Shown here in pieces: positions 35,639 through 44,217 of a DNA stretch of 64,000 nt. A program made the translations under genes and the position numbers. Source of the stretch: JAWKMZ01 sp041391965. Lineage in GTDB: Bacteria > Bacteroidota > Bacteroidia > Flavobacteriales > Flavobacteriaceae. Below the pieces are notes generated by a model. It was not told the DNA's origin. It worked only from the letters and a program-made list of their open reading frames with translations, and ran no database searches. The stretch spans positions 124,001 through 188,000 of the forward strand of contig JAWKMZ010000001.1 in assembly GCA_041391965.1 (NCBI GenBank), written 5' to 3'. The stretch's first letter is position 1, and each line of letters opens with the position of its first letter.

Positions 35639-35667
35639 CAAATATAAACAATACTTTGAATATTCAA
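35639..35667 (-). promoter_or_regulatory. Promoter of tRNA-Leu
   Basis: Minus strand TTG (35665-35667), 18-base spacer, TATATTTG (35639-35646), ending 12 bases before the mature 5' end. Confidence 0.75.
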
Positions 35668-35701
35668 ATAACTAAAACAAGAAAATTCTTTTCAGTTTTT
35701 G

Positions 35702-35709
35702 TACTTTTG
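35702..35709 (+). promoter_or_regulatory. -7 promoter element for the M20 dipeptidase gene
   Basis: TACTTTTG, exact TAnnTTTG match, about 53 bases before the ATG at 35763. Confidence 0.45.
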
Positions 35710-35762
35710 AAGAAATCAAAAATAGATTTCCATCTTTACGGAAATGACAAAAACCCAGATGT

Positions 35763-37151
35763 ATGAATAACATAAAATCTTATGTCAACGAACATAAAAA
35801 TCGATTTCTTGACGAACTTATCGAGCTTTTAAAAATTCCTTCCGTTAGCGCAGATTCTGCTTATAAAAATGATGTGCTAAAAACTGCAGACAAAGTCAAA
35901 AAAAGTCTTGAAAAAGCAGGTTGCGATTATGTTGAAATTTGCAAAACGGATGGATTTCCTATTGTATATGCCGAAAAAATAATTGATAAAAATCTACCAA
36001 CGGTTTTAGTCTATGGTCATTATGATGTACAACCAGCAGATCCGATTAATTTGTGGAATTCTCCACCTTTTGAACCTGTCATCAAAACTACCGAATTGCA
36101 TCCAGAAGGCGCCATTTTTGCACGTGGTGCTTGCGATGATAAAGGACAAATGTATATGCACGTCAAAGCATTTGAATTTATGACTTCAACCAATCAACTC
36201 CCTTGTAATGTGAAATTTATGATTGAAGGTGAAGAAGAAGTTGGAAGCGTTAATCTTTCAAAATTTGTAAAAACGCATCAAGAAAAATTAAAAAACGATG
36301 TCATTTTAATTTCAGATACTGGAATGATTGCTAAAGATGTACCAAGCATTACCACAGGTTTACGCGGATTGAGTTATGTGGAAGTGGAAGTGACAGGTCC
36401 AAATCGCGATTTACATTCTGGTTTGTATGGAGGTGCCGTGGCTAATCCTATCAATATTTTATGCAAAATGATTGCATCGCTACAAGATGAAAACAACCAC
36501 ATTACCATTCCTGGATTTTATGATAAGGTTGAAAATCTTAGCTCTGAAGAACGAGCTCAAATGGCAAAAGCACCATTTTCATTAGAAAAATATAAAGCTG
36601 CTTTAGATATAGAGGCGGTTTATGGTGAAAAAGGCTACACAACTAACGAACGAAATTCCATCAGACCTACTTTGGATGTTAACGGCATTTGGGGAGGTTA
36701 TACTGGTGAAGGTGCTAAAACAGTGATTGCAAGTAAAGCCTATGCCAAAATATCTATGCGTTTAGTACCACACCAAGATTGGGAAACTATTACAGAATTG
36801 TTTAAAAACCATTTTGAAAGCATTGCTCCTAAAGGCGTACGTGTTAAAGTAACACCGCATCATGGTGGACAAGGTTATGTGACACCTATTGACAGTATTG
36901 GTTACCAAGCAGCTTCAAAAGCATATGAAGACACCTTCGGCAAAACGCCAATTCCACAACGCAGTGGCGGCAGTATTCCTATTGTGGCTTTGTTTGAGCA
37001 AGAACTAAAAAGCAAAACCATTTTGATGGGATTTGGGTTGGATAGTGACGCTATTCACTCTCCTAACGAGCATTTTGGCGTTTTTAATTATCTAAAAGGC
37101 ATTGAGACTATTCCGTTATTTTATAAATATTTTACGGAACTTTCTAAATAG
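35763..37151 (+). CDS. M20 family dipeptidase (CNDP/DapE-type metallopeptidase)
   Basis: 462 aa cytosolic di-zinc peptidase. Metal-binding His and Asp in VYGHYDVQP (about residue 84), bridging Asp in ARGACDDKGQ (about 122) and the general-base Glu pair in IEGEEEVGS (about 157); the lid/dimerisation domain occupies roughly 190-350. No signal peptide, so it works on imported peptides. This length and motif pattern match dipeptidases of the carnosinase-like branch. Monocistronic, facing the secreted M28 peptidase gene across a shared terminator. Confidence 0.93.
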   Translation: MNNIKSYVNEHKNRFLDELIELLKIPSVSADSAYKNDVLKTADKVKKSLEKAGCDYVEICKTDGFPIVYAEKIIDKNLPTVLVYGHYDVQPADPINLWNSPPFEPVIKTTELHPEGAIFARGACDDKGQMYMHVKAFEFMTSTNQLPCNVKFMIEGEEEVGSVNLSKFVKTHQEKLKNDVILISDTGMIAKDVPSITTGLRGLSYVEVEVTGPNRDLHSGLYGGAVANPINILCKMIASLQDENNHITIPGFYDKVENLSSEERAQMAKAPFSLEKYKAALDIEAVYGEKGYTTNERNSIRPTLDVNGIWGGYTGEGAKTVIASKAYAKISMRLVPHQDWETITELFKNHFESIAPKGVRVKVTPHHGGQGYVTPIDSIGYQAASKAYEDTFGKTPIPQRSGGSIPIVALFEQELKSKTILMGFGLDSDAIHSPNEHFGVFNYLKGIETIPLFYKYFTELSK

Positions 37152-37182
37152 TATCTTTCGCAAAGTTGCTACGACAAAAAAA

Positions 37183-37234
37183 CAAGCCACAAATTTACGA
37201 ATGGTTAAATTTATTCGTGAATTTGTGGTTTTTT
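37183..37234. terminator. Bidirectional terminator between two peptidase genes
   Basis: CCACAAATTTACGAA (37187-37201) pairs with TTCGTGAATTTGTGG (37214-37228), one mismatch, flanked by an A run on the left and a T run on the right. Confidence 0.88.
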
Positions 37235-38597
37235 ATTCTTTTACAATTTTATAAGTCCCAGATTTGTCTTTGGTTTTGACACTTAAAAAATAAATCCCTT
37301 TTGGAAACTGCTTTACATCCAAACGAATTGATTTTGAAGTTGTTTCTTTTGAAAGCAGTAATTTACCTGTAATAGTATAGAGTTTCAATTGTTTTGAGTC
37401 TTCTATAGAGGTATCTACTTTTAAAAAGGACTGCACAGGATTTGGATATACTTTGACCTCATCAACAGCAAAAATAGAAGTTGTTAAAGTTTCAAAAAAA
37501 AAGCATTCACTCATTTCTGAACAACTTCCTAATGTGACTTTAACAGCATAACTTCCATTAGAACTGGGAGAAAAAGACTGTCCTGTTTCGCCATCAATCG
37601 GCAAATTAGTCTCACAATTATACCATTGATAGTTTGCTGAATTTTGAGTAGCTGTTAAAGTAGTAGCGGTTGCAGAAATCGTGTTATCTATAGCAACTAA
37701 ACCTGCTTTGGTTACCATATACCCAAAAATAAGTTTTGCTAACTGATGATAGTATGGCAAATTAAAATCAGCTAACCTATCTGTAGCCATATGATAATGC
37801 AATGTATGGTCATTGGTTGCCCAAGATTCTCCAACCAAAACTGCTGAATATTGTTTATTCCAAAAACTTGCATGATCACTATCTAAAGTTCCTGGGTTAA
37901 CTACATTGGCAATTAAAGAAAATCCGTAGGTTGGATTATTTAAAATCGATAAAATATCGTCTTTCATTCCTAATGAATTGGCATAATTACGAACATCAAT
38001 ATCAAAATTCATATCATTATTGCCATCATAAGCCATCATATCAATATTTAATACACCCAAAATAGTGTCACCATTTGTATAGGCCTGATTTGCATAATAT
38101 GCAGACCCATTAAGTCCATTTTCTTCTTCATCCCAAAGTGCATAAACAATTGTATTATCCAAACATTGGGTTGATAAAAGACGTGCTATTTCTAAAACCG
38201 TTGCTACACCACTTGCATTATCATCAGCACAATAATTGGTGACTGAATCATAATGTGCACTTACAATATAAATGTTGTTTGGATTGGTTTTACCTATTTG
38301 GGTAGCTATAATATTATGCCCATTAGTGTTAAATGACTGATTAACAACGGTTAGATTATCCAATCGTTGTAATTTTTGGACTAAATAATCGGCTGCCAAA
38401 TCATTATTGGCTTGTTGTCTGTTCAAAATGGTTACTGTATTGCCATTGACAACTGTAGGCACTTCTCCTGAAAACTCGCTAACGGTTTTTACTAACGAGT
38501 CTAAATTAACTTCATTGACCAATTGAGGAATGGTTTGACTAAACGCAAAAGAGGTCAGCAAACAGCAACTTAACAGCACTATAATATGCTTTTTCAT
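37233..38597 (-). CDS. Secreted M28 family zinc aminopeptidase with T9SS sorting domain
   Basis: 454 aa. Signal peptide to about residue 20 (FAFSQ). The M28 catalytic domain shows VSAHYDSV (about 113-119, zinc His and Asp region), CADDNASGVATVLEIARLL (about 123-141, bridging Asp) and the catalytic Glu pair in LWDEEENGLNGS (about 154-165). After an Ig/PKD-like insert ending near 365 comes a type A T9SS C-terminal domain: VKVYPNPVQSFLKV, LKLYTITGKLLLSKE, LDVKQFPKGIYFLSVKT, YKIVKE. So it crosses the outer membrane by T9SS and digests peptides outside the cell. TATATTTG at 38624-38631 is the likely -7 box. Confidence 0.93.
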   Translation of the reverse strand: MKKHIIVLLSCCLLTSFAFSQTIPQLVNEVNLDSLVKTVSEFSGEVPTVVNGNTVTILNRQQANNDLAADYLVQKLQRLDNLTVVNQSFNTNGHNIIATQIGKTNPNNIYIVSAHYDSVTNYCADDNASGVATVLEIARLLSTQCLDNTIVYALWDEEENGLNGSAYYANQAYTNGDTILGVLNIDMMAYDGNNDMNFDIDVRNYANSLGMKDDILSILNNPTYGFSLIANVVNPGTLDSDHASFWNKQYSAVLVGESWATNDHTLHYHMATDRLADFNLPYYHQLAKLIFGYMVTKAGLVAIDNTISATATTLTATQNSANYQWYNCETNLPIDGETGQSFSPSSNGSYAVKVTLGSCSEMSECFFFETLTTSIFAVDEVKVYPNPVQSFLKVDTSIEDSKQLKLYTITGKLLLSKETTSKSIRLDVKQFPKGIYFLSVKTKDKSGTYKIVKE

Positions 38598-38623
38598 TTT
38601 GGGGATTTAAAACTATTATATAT

Positions 38624-38631
38624 CAAATATA
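38624..38631 (-). promoter_or_regulatory. -7 promoter element for the M28 peptidase gene
   Basis: Minus strand TATATTTG, exact TAnnTTTG match, 27 bases before the start codon. Confidence 0.5.
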
Positions 38632-38662
38632 CTTTTTTATGTGATAAAGTTTATACTAAAAT

Positions 38663-38692
38663 TTGGATTTATCGTTTTTTGTTCTACATTTG
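38663..38692 (+). promoter_or_regulatory. Promoter of the blaI-M56 operon
   Basis: TTG (38663-38665), spacer of 19 bases, TACATTTG (38685-38692): a full consensus promoter. The -7 box is inside the palindromic operator at 38682-38697, so repressor binding would block polymerase. Confidence 0.8.
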
Positions 38693-38697
38693 TAGAA
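38682..38697 (+). promoter_or_regulatory. BlaI/MecI-type operator
   Basis: TTCTACATTTGTAGAA is a perfect palindrome (outer seven bases on each side) containing TACAnnTGTA, the core recognised by BlaI/MecI repressors. A partial half-site, GTAGAA, occurs again at 38712-38717 just before the blaI-like start codon. Confidence 0.8.
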
Positions 38698-38719
38698 TAT
38701 ACTCTAAATACGTAGAACA

Positions 38720-39085
38720 ATGCAATTAACAAAAACGGAAGAAGATGTAATGAACCATCTCTGGAAATTTGAAAAGGCTTTTATGAAAGATATTTTAGAA
38801 GCTTATCCAGATCCAAAACCTGCAACTACCACTATTGCAACTTTACTAAAGCGTATGATTGATAAAGGTTTTGTTGGTTATAACTTGTATGGAAATTCAA
38901 GAGAATATTATCCTTTGGTCAAAAAGAAAGATTATTTTTCTAAGCATGTCAACGGATTGATTAAAAACTTTTTTAATGATAGCGCAACGCAATTCGCATC
39001 ATTTTTTACAAAAGAAACCAACCTCACAAAAGAAGAACTTGAAGATTTAAAAGCTTTAATAGATAACGAAATTAAAAGAAAATAG
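38720..39085 (+). CDS. BlaI/MecI/CopY family repressor
   Basis: 121-aa winged-helix repressor. The start (LTKTEEDVMNHLWKFEKAFMKDILEAY) and the recognition helix region TTTIATLLKRMIDKGFVGYNLYGNSREYYPLV are diagnostic; the C-terminal helix (NEIKRK) dimerises. In the classical bla and mec systems this repressor is inactivated when the membrane M56 sensor is triggered. It overlaps nothing; the M56 gene starts 2 bases after its stop. Autoregulation is strongly suggested by the operator in its own promoter. Confidence 0.93.
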   Translation: MQLTKTEEDVMNHLWKFEKAFMKDILEAYPDPKPATTTIATLLKRMIDKGFVGYNLYGNSREYYPLVKKKDYFSKHVNGLIKNFFNDSATQFASFFTKETNLTKEELEDLKALIDNEIKRK

Positions 39086-39087
39086 CT

Positions 39088-41259
39088 ATGTTAATCTATA
39101 TTTTAAAATTTAGTGCTTGCTTAGCCATTTTTATGGCGTTTTATAACTTGTTTTTGGAAAAAACGAGTATTCACAACTTTAAACGGTTTTATCTATTAAC
39201 CATTGTAGTTTTGGCTTTAGGAATTCCTCTAATTACGTTTATCCAATATGTGGAACCCACTGTAAACACTGCAACCTTTAAAGAAATGCCTCAAATTAAT
39301 TTTGAGCCACAAGCCATTTACCAACCAACCTTATTAGATTATTTGCCACAAATTTTATGGTGTATTTATGGTTTGGGCGTTTTGGTTTTCGGAATTAACT
39401 TTTTAAGAAATTTAGCGCAAATTATTAAAAAGATAAGACAAAATCCGAAGCATAAAATAGGCTTGTTTACCAATGTTTTATTGTTAGATTTAATTATTCC
39501 ACACACCTTTTTTAATTATATTTTTTTAAACAAAACCAAGTACGAAACACAACAAATTCCTGACGAAGTGTTATTGCACGAAAAAACACATGCCACACAA
39601 AAACACAGCTTGGATGTTTTATTTATTGAACTGTTACAAATTGTGTTTTGGTTCAATCCACTCATCTATTTTATAAAGCACAGCATAAAACTCAATCACG
39701 AATTTTTAGCAGACCAAGCCGTTTTAAAACAAGGTATCCAACCATCATCCTATCAGCATATTTTATTGGCATTCTCATCATATGCTTTAGAACCAAAGTT
39801 GACAAATGCCATCAATTATTCATCCATCAAAAAACGATTTACAGTTATGAAAACACACACCTCAAAACAAAAAATTTGGTTACGAAGTTTTTTGCTTCTG
39901 CCATTAATTGCACTAACGCTTTATGGGTTTAGTGAGACAAAAGTTGTTGAAAAAGAGAATTTAAATCAAGTTTTCGAAGGCAAAATCATAGAAGGCATCG
40001 TTATTTATGTTAATAAAGATGATGAATTATTGATTAATGGAAAATCTGTAAAATTGAAAAAATTATCTGATGAACTAAATAAGTTGAACACAAATCTAAC
40101 TCAAGAAGAAAAAAGGAAATTTTTGTCGGCAAATATTCAATATGAGGATGAAAAAAATATTGATATTATAAAAAAAATCCAATCTGTTTTAGTTAAATCA
40201 GATATTTGGTCTTCAAGCACTACAAATGTTGAAATGTTGAAACAGTTGGGAATGTCATCTGCACTACCAAAAAATAAATATGCTGGAAAAACTATTGAAG
40301 AGGCCAATTCTATTTATGACGAAGAAAAAATAGACTTTTCTACTCGAAAAGAAAATGATTCTAATTCGCCTTGGCAAATTGGTGTTGGAGTAAATGAAGT
40401 TATTTATGATAAAAATGATACTATTCAACAACAAGCCACTACAGAGGAAGTTGAAGAATACAACAAACTCGCCAAACACTACAATACACAACCAGAAAAC
40501 AAACGTGTTGTAAAGTTAAAAGATTTAAAACGTTTGGAATACCTCTTCAATAAAATGAGTAAAGAGCAAAAAGCGGTTGCAGAACCATTTCCTAATTGTC
40601 CGCCACCTCCGCCTGCACCAGATGCTCCAAAAGTAATGAAAGGAAACGATGTGCCTCCACCTCCTCCAATTCCTGCAAATGCAACTCCAGAACAAAAAAA
40701 GAAAATGCAAAAGGTCATAGATAATTACAATACTCAAATTCCACCACCTCCACCACCTCCAAAAACACCATTAAACCACGTCATTGAAATGGCAAAAAAA
40801 GGTGCTACTTTTTATTATGAAAACAAATTGATTTCATTAGATGAAGCCAAAGAACTTCTTAAGCAAGATGGTTCTTTTAATATCTCGACCACACAAGATG
40901 ATTCGAAAGTTCTAAAAGTTTATATTTCTAAAGCGCCAATTAAAACTATTAATAATAACTACAATTCTCAGAAACAAAATAATCAAAATAAAATTGCAAC
41001 CTCTATAACTGATCTTAAAATTGACACTGACAACCTATATGAATTAAAAAATATAGATTGGAATTTATTTAAAGAAATATTTTCTGATAACGCTCCAGAA
41101 ACTATGATTACTCTCGAATTCAACTATATTAAACCTGTAATGTTAAACGAATCAACTTTAGATTCGTTCAATTATAAAATAAAGTGTAAAACTTCTGAAT
41201 TTGATGAATATACAAAAAAAGCCCAACAAGCAATTAGCAAATTGAAACCTATAAATTAG
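39088..41259 (+). CDS. M56 family (BlaR1-like) membrane metallopeptidase with ExbD-like extracytoplasmic region
   Basis: 723 aa. Hydrophobic segments at about 1-20, 35-52, 88-108 and 264-280; zinc motif HEKTH at 164-168 with a further acidic ligand in NHEFLADQAV (about 203-211) between TM3 and TM4, as in BlaR1/MecR1. After TM4 there is no penicillin-binding sensor domain. Instead residues about 300-375 (GIVIYVNKDDELLINGKSVKL, ELNKL, ANIQYEDEKNIDIIKKIQSVL) follow the layout of ExbD/TolR periplasmic domains. Then come a proline-rich stretch (about 502-562, several runs of 5-7 Pro) and about 150 residues I cannot assign. Probable role: sense an envelope signal and release the BlaI-like repressor. 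Shares its operon with that repressor. Confidence 0.9.
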   Translation: MLIYILKFSACLAIFMAFYNLFLEKTSIHNFKRFYLLTIVVLALGIPLITFIQYVEPTVNTATFKEMPQINFEPQAIYQPTLLDYLPQILWCIYGLGVLVFGINFLRNLAQIIKKIRQNPKHKIGLFTNVLLLDLIIPHTFFNYIFLNKTKYETQQIPDEVLLHEKTHATQKHSLDVLFIELLQIVFWFNPLIYFIKHSIKLNHEFLADQAVLKQGIQPSSYQHILLAFSSYALEPKLTNAINYSSIKKRFTVMKTHTSKQKIWLRSFLLLPLIALTLYGFSETKVVEKENLNQVFEGKIIEGIVIYVNKDDELLINGKSVKLKKLSDELNKLNTNLTQEEKRKFLSANIQYEDEKNIDIIKKIQSVLVKSDIWSSSTTNVEMLKQLGMSSALPKNKYAGKTIEEANSIYDEEKIDFSTRKENDSNSPWQIGVGVNEVIYDKNDTIQQQATTEEVEEYNKLAKHYNTQPENKRVVKLKDLKRLEYLFNKMSKEQKAVAEPFPNCPPPPPAPDAPKVMKGNDVPPPPPIPANATPEQKKKMQKVIDNYNTQIPPPPPPPKTPLNHVIEMAKKGATFYYENKLISLDEAKELLKQDGSFNISTTQDDSKVLKVYISKAPIKTINNNYNSQKQNNQNKIATSITDLKIDTDNLYELKNIDWNLFKEIFSDNAPETMITLEFNYIKPVMLNESTLDSFNYKIKCKTSEFDEYTKKAQQAISKLKPIN

Positions 41260-41284
41260 GTTGCATTATATAACAAATGTATCA

Positions 41285-41323
41285 GACCTCAAAGATTTAT
41301 AAAAATCCTTGAGGTCATTTTTT
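41285..41323 (+). terminator. Terminator after the M56 gene
   Basis: GACCTCAA (41285-41292) pairs with TTGAGGTC (41309-41316) with extra GATT/AATC pairing inside, then a run of T. Confidence 0.85.
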
Positions 41324-41389
41324 ATAAAAACATGTAACAAATCAACTCATTTAACGTTCTAATAGTCAATCAATCAAAATCAAATCATC

Positions 41390-42490
41390 ATGTTAAAAAA
41401 ATTCTTCATCCTTTGTTCTGGTTCAGACATTGATGTTCTAAACACCTGTTCCAATGGCGAACAAAACAAATATGCTGGCATTGGTGCTACTGTGTTTTTT
41501 ACAGCAATTATGGCATTTATTGCAGCAAGTTATGCGCTTTATACCGTTTTTGACAACTATCTAACTGCTTTTGCTTTTGGACTGGTTTGGGGTTTATTGA
41601 TTTTTAATCTCGACCGTTTTATTGTTTCTACCATCAAAAAACGACATAGCGTTTTAGACGAACTTATTCAAGCATCACCAAGAATTATCCTTGCCATTAT
41701 TATTGCTGTTGTCATATCTAAACCTTTAGAATTAAAGATTTTTGAAAAGGAAATCAATCAAGTGCTTTTAGAACAAAAAAATGAGTTAACACTTGCTAAT
41801 AAAAATCAAATTGCACAACAATTTAATCCAACCGTTGAAGGATTGCAAAACGATATCAAAACACTACAATCTCAAATAAACACCAAAGAAACCGAAGTCA
41901 ATGCGCTTTATGACGTGTACATTAATGAAGCTGAAGGAACTGCTGGCACCAAATTATTAGGAAAAGGACCTGTATATGCAGAAAAAAGAGCAAAACACGA
42001 TGCTGCTTTAGCAGAATTGCAACAATTAAAAGCAGAAAATAAAACTAAAATAGCATCTATTGAAAATCAGATAACACAACTACAAAACGATTATACAACC
42101 AAAGTAGCCACAACGCAGCCAATAATTGATGGGTTTGATGGGTTAATGGCGCGCATTAATGCCTTAACAACTTTGCCTTGGCTACCATCATTTTTTATTT
42201 TTCTATTATTTTTAGCGATTGAAACCTCTCCTATTTTTGCCAAATTATTGTCCCCAAAAAGCGCATACGATTACAAATTGGAAGATGCTGAAACTGCTAT
42301 AAAAACTTGGGTAGAACAAAAGGTAAATGAGCGCAATATCTTGTTAAAAACAGATATGAGCATCAACAATAAAATTTACAATGATATTGCTGATGAAGAT
42401 GAATTATACCAATACAAACGAAAAAAAGCACGTGAATTGATGCAATTGCAAGCAAATGCCTTTTTTGAGCATCAAAAAAATGCGTTGTGA
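41390..42490 (+). CDS. DUF4407 domain membrane protein
   Basis: 366 aa. Opens with the family signature FFILCSGSDIDVL; hydrophobic segments at about 27-50, 55-75, 95-112 and 258-280, with a long coiled-coil extracytoplasmic region (about 120-250; LQNDIKTLQSQINTKETEV, AALAELQQLKAENKTKIASIENQ) between TM3 and TM4 and a charged cytoplasmic tail. The function of DUF4407 proteins is unknown. Topology suggests a membrane scaffold or sensor. Its stop lies 1 base from the convergent STAS gene. Confidence 0.88.
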   Translation: MLKKFFILCSGSDIDVLNTCSNGEQNKYAGIGATVFFTAIMAFIAASYALYTVFDNYLTAFAFGLVWGLLIFNLDRFIVSTIKKRHSVLDELIQASPRIILAIIIAVVISKPLELKIFEKEINQVLLEQKNELTLANKNQIAQQFNPTVEGLQNDIKTLQSQINTKETEVNALYDVYINEAEGTAGTKLLGKGPVYAEKRAKHDAALAELQQLKAENKTKIASIENQITQLQNDYTTKVATTQPIIDGFDGLMARINALTTLPWLPSFFIFLLFLAIETSPIFAKLLSPKSAYDYKLEDAETAIKTWVEQKVNERNILLKTDMSINNKIYNDIADEDELYQYKRKKARELMQLQANAFFEHQKNAL

Positions 42491-42491
42491 T

Positions 42492-42770
42492 TTAAGCCGC
42501 ACTTCCTGCCTTAAAATGCTCGTACAAATCGTCACAACCCATACCTATAATAGACAAACTTTTGCCTTTATTAATAGATTCGTTATGTAATTGTGCCAAA
42601 GCATTCACACCATATCTATCAATATGGCTTAAGTTTTCAATACTTAAAGTAAGTACGCTGAATTTTTCAAAAATATTTCTGAATTCTTCTTGAAATACAT
42701 TAACGGTTTTTCTGTCAAGAACACCTTTAACTTTGAAAAAATTGTTGTGATGGGTAATTTCTAATTCCAT
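42492..42770 (-). CDS. STAS domain protein lacking the usual phosphorylation Ser
   Basis: 92 aa, a single STAS fold as in anti-sigma factor antagonists and MlaB: MELEITHHNNFFKVKGVLDRKTV, LTLSIENLSHID, GVNALAQLHNESINKGKSLSIIG. In SpoIIAA-type antagonists the motif is D-S-S/T-G with a kinase-target Ser; here it reads IDRYG, with Arg-Tyr in place of the serines. It is therefore unlikely to be switched by a SpoIIAB/RsbW-type kinase in the standard way and may act by protein binding alone. No anti-sigma kinase gene is adjacent. Confidence 0.8.
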   Translation of the reverse strand: MELEITHHNNFFKVKGVLDRKTVNVFQEEFRNIFEKFSVLTLSIENLSHIDRYGVNALAQLHNESINKGKSLSIIGMGCDDLYEHFKAGSAA

Positions 42771-42971
42771 AATAGTATAAGTTAAACTGATGATACAATA
42801 AATTTAGTGCTACTAATCAGATAATTAAACTAAGTGTGAGGGAATTACAAAGTAAATATCAGTCAATGCCAATTGAAACCCATATTTTTTCGACCAACTA
42901 CCAATTGATTAGATTAGTGTTTTAAAATACGCTCTTTTTTCGACCAAGAACACTATTTAAAGACTTCATTT
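42771..42971. other. Spacer with a 13-bp direct repeat
   Basis: Between the STAS gene and the hydroxyproline operon. TTTTTTCGACCAA occurs at 42885-42897 and again at 42935-42947, exactly 50 bases apart. No exact TAnnTTTG box was found for the STAS gene, and no strong terminator for the hydroxyproline operon. Confidence 0.5.
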
Positions 42972-44216
42972 TTAAAATTTTCTATCAGGATGAAACATTT
43001 GCAACTCTAAAGATGGTTTTTTATGACTTATAATTTCAGCTACTATTTTCCCAGTTCCTGTGGCCATACTCCAACCCATCATAGCATGTCCTGTGGCAAT
43101 AGTTAAATTTTTGCATTTGGAAGATTTTCCAATATAAGGCAATCCATCTGGAGATACTGGTCGCAAACCAGAGGCTGCATTTTCTTTTTCTTCAGAGGTT
43201 AATACTATTTCAGGATAATATTGAGTTGCAGCATTTGCAATAGCTTCAACCCTAACTTTATTGATATTGTGGTTAATGCCAGCAATTTCCATAGTGCCAG
43301 CAAAACGCGTAAAACCATGCATTGGTGTTACTGCAACTTTAGCCTCTGCCAATATAGAAGGAATAGTGATTTTTGTATTTTGACTGGTATTTATTCTGTA
43401 ACCTTTGCCAGCTTGAAGCAATAATTTTAATCCTAATTTTTTGCTTAATTGATGACTCCACGAACCAGCGGCAAGGATAAATTCATCAGCTTCTAATTGT
43501 TGTTTATTGGTTTTTATGGCTGAAATTTTACCATTTGAAACTTCTAAATCTTCAACCTTTTCATTTGAAAAAAACTGAACACCAACGGTTTTTAAATACG
43601 CTTTCATTTCAGCCATAAACTCATGTGGTGTGGTGTGAGAATCGCATTTGTAATAGGTTGCGCCTTTAACATTTAAATGGACGTTGGGTTCTAAAATTTT
43701 CAACTCCTGAAGATTGATTTCTTTAGCATCTAATCCTTCACTTTTCGCTAAATGAGCTGTTTTAATTTCATCTTCCAACATCTTATCTGTTTGACACAGC
43801 ATCAACAATCCTTTTTTTTCATAATGAAATGTAAAATCTTCATTACGTTTAATGTCATCATACAGATCTTGACTCAATAAGGTCATTGCTTTAATTGCTG
43901 GAATAGCTTTTTTAACATGGTGAGCATTGCACGATTTGTTAAAAGCCAGAGTCCATTTTAAAAAATCGGCATCCAAACGTGGTTTGATATATAATGGACT
44001 TGCTGGATTGAACATCCATTTGAGCCCTTTTTTCATAACACCAGGTGCTGAAAGTGGTACAATATGACTTGGCGACAAATAGCCAGCATTAACATAAGAT
44101 GCACCTGCATCCATATTAGATTGATCAACAATAGTCACTTGACAGCCTTCTTTTTGAAGGTAGTAAGCAGAACATAAACCGATAATTCCGCCGCCTATAA
44201 TTATTACATTTTTCAT
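42972..44216 (-). CDS. D-hydroxyproline dehydrogenase (DadA-like FAD oxidoreductase)
   Basis: 414 aa flavoprotein of the D-amino acid oxidase/dehydrogenase family. FAD motif GGGIIGLCSAYYL at about residues 8-20 with TIVDQ at the end of beta-2; SPHGLPY-like substrate region (RPVSPDGLPYIG near 352) and C-terminal GHAMMGWSMATGTGKIV (near 374). In the hydroxyproline route it oxidises cis-4-hydroxy-D-proline to Delta1-pyrroline-4-hydroxy-2-carboxylate. Operon context fixes the probable substrate: it begins 1 base after the 2-epimerase stop. A general D-amino acid dehydrogenase is the alternative. Confidence 0.9.
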   Translation of the reverse strand: MKNVIIIGGGIIGLCSAYYLQKEGCQVTIVDQSNMDAGASYVNAGYLSPSHIVPLSAPGVMKKGLKWMFNPASPLYIKPRLDADFLKWTLAFNKSCNAHHVKKAIPAIKAMTLLSQDLYDDIKRNEDFTFHYEKKGLLMLCQTDKMLEDEIKTAHLAKSEGLDAKEINLQELKILEPNVHLNVKGATYYKCDSHTTPHEFMAEMKAYLKTVGVQFFSNEKVEDLEVSNGKISAIKTNKQQLEADEFILAAGSWSHQLSKKLGLKLLLQAGKGYRINTSQNTKITIPSILAEAKVAVTPMHGFTRFAGTMEIAGINHNINKVRVEAIANAATQYYPEIVLTSEEKENAASGLRPVSPDGLPYIGKSSKCKNLTIATGHAMMGWSMATGTGKIVAEIISHKKPSLELQMFHPDRKF

Positions 44217-44217
44217 A

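Noticed and set aside
40479..40737. Gly- and Trp-rich minus-strand open frames in the M56 gene
   Set aside because: Antisense shadows of proline codon runs in the real gene.
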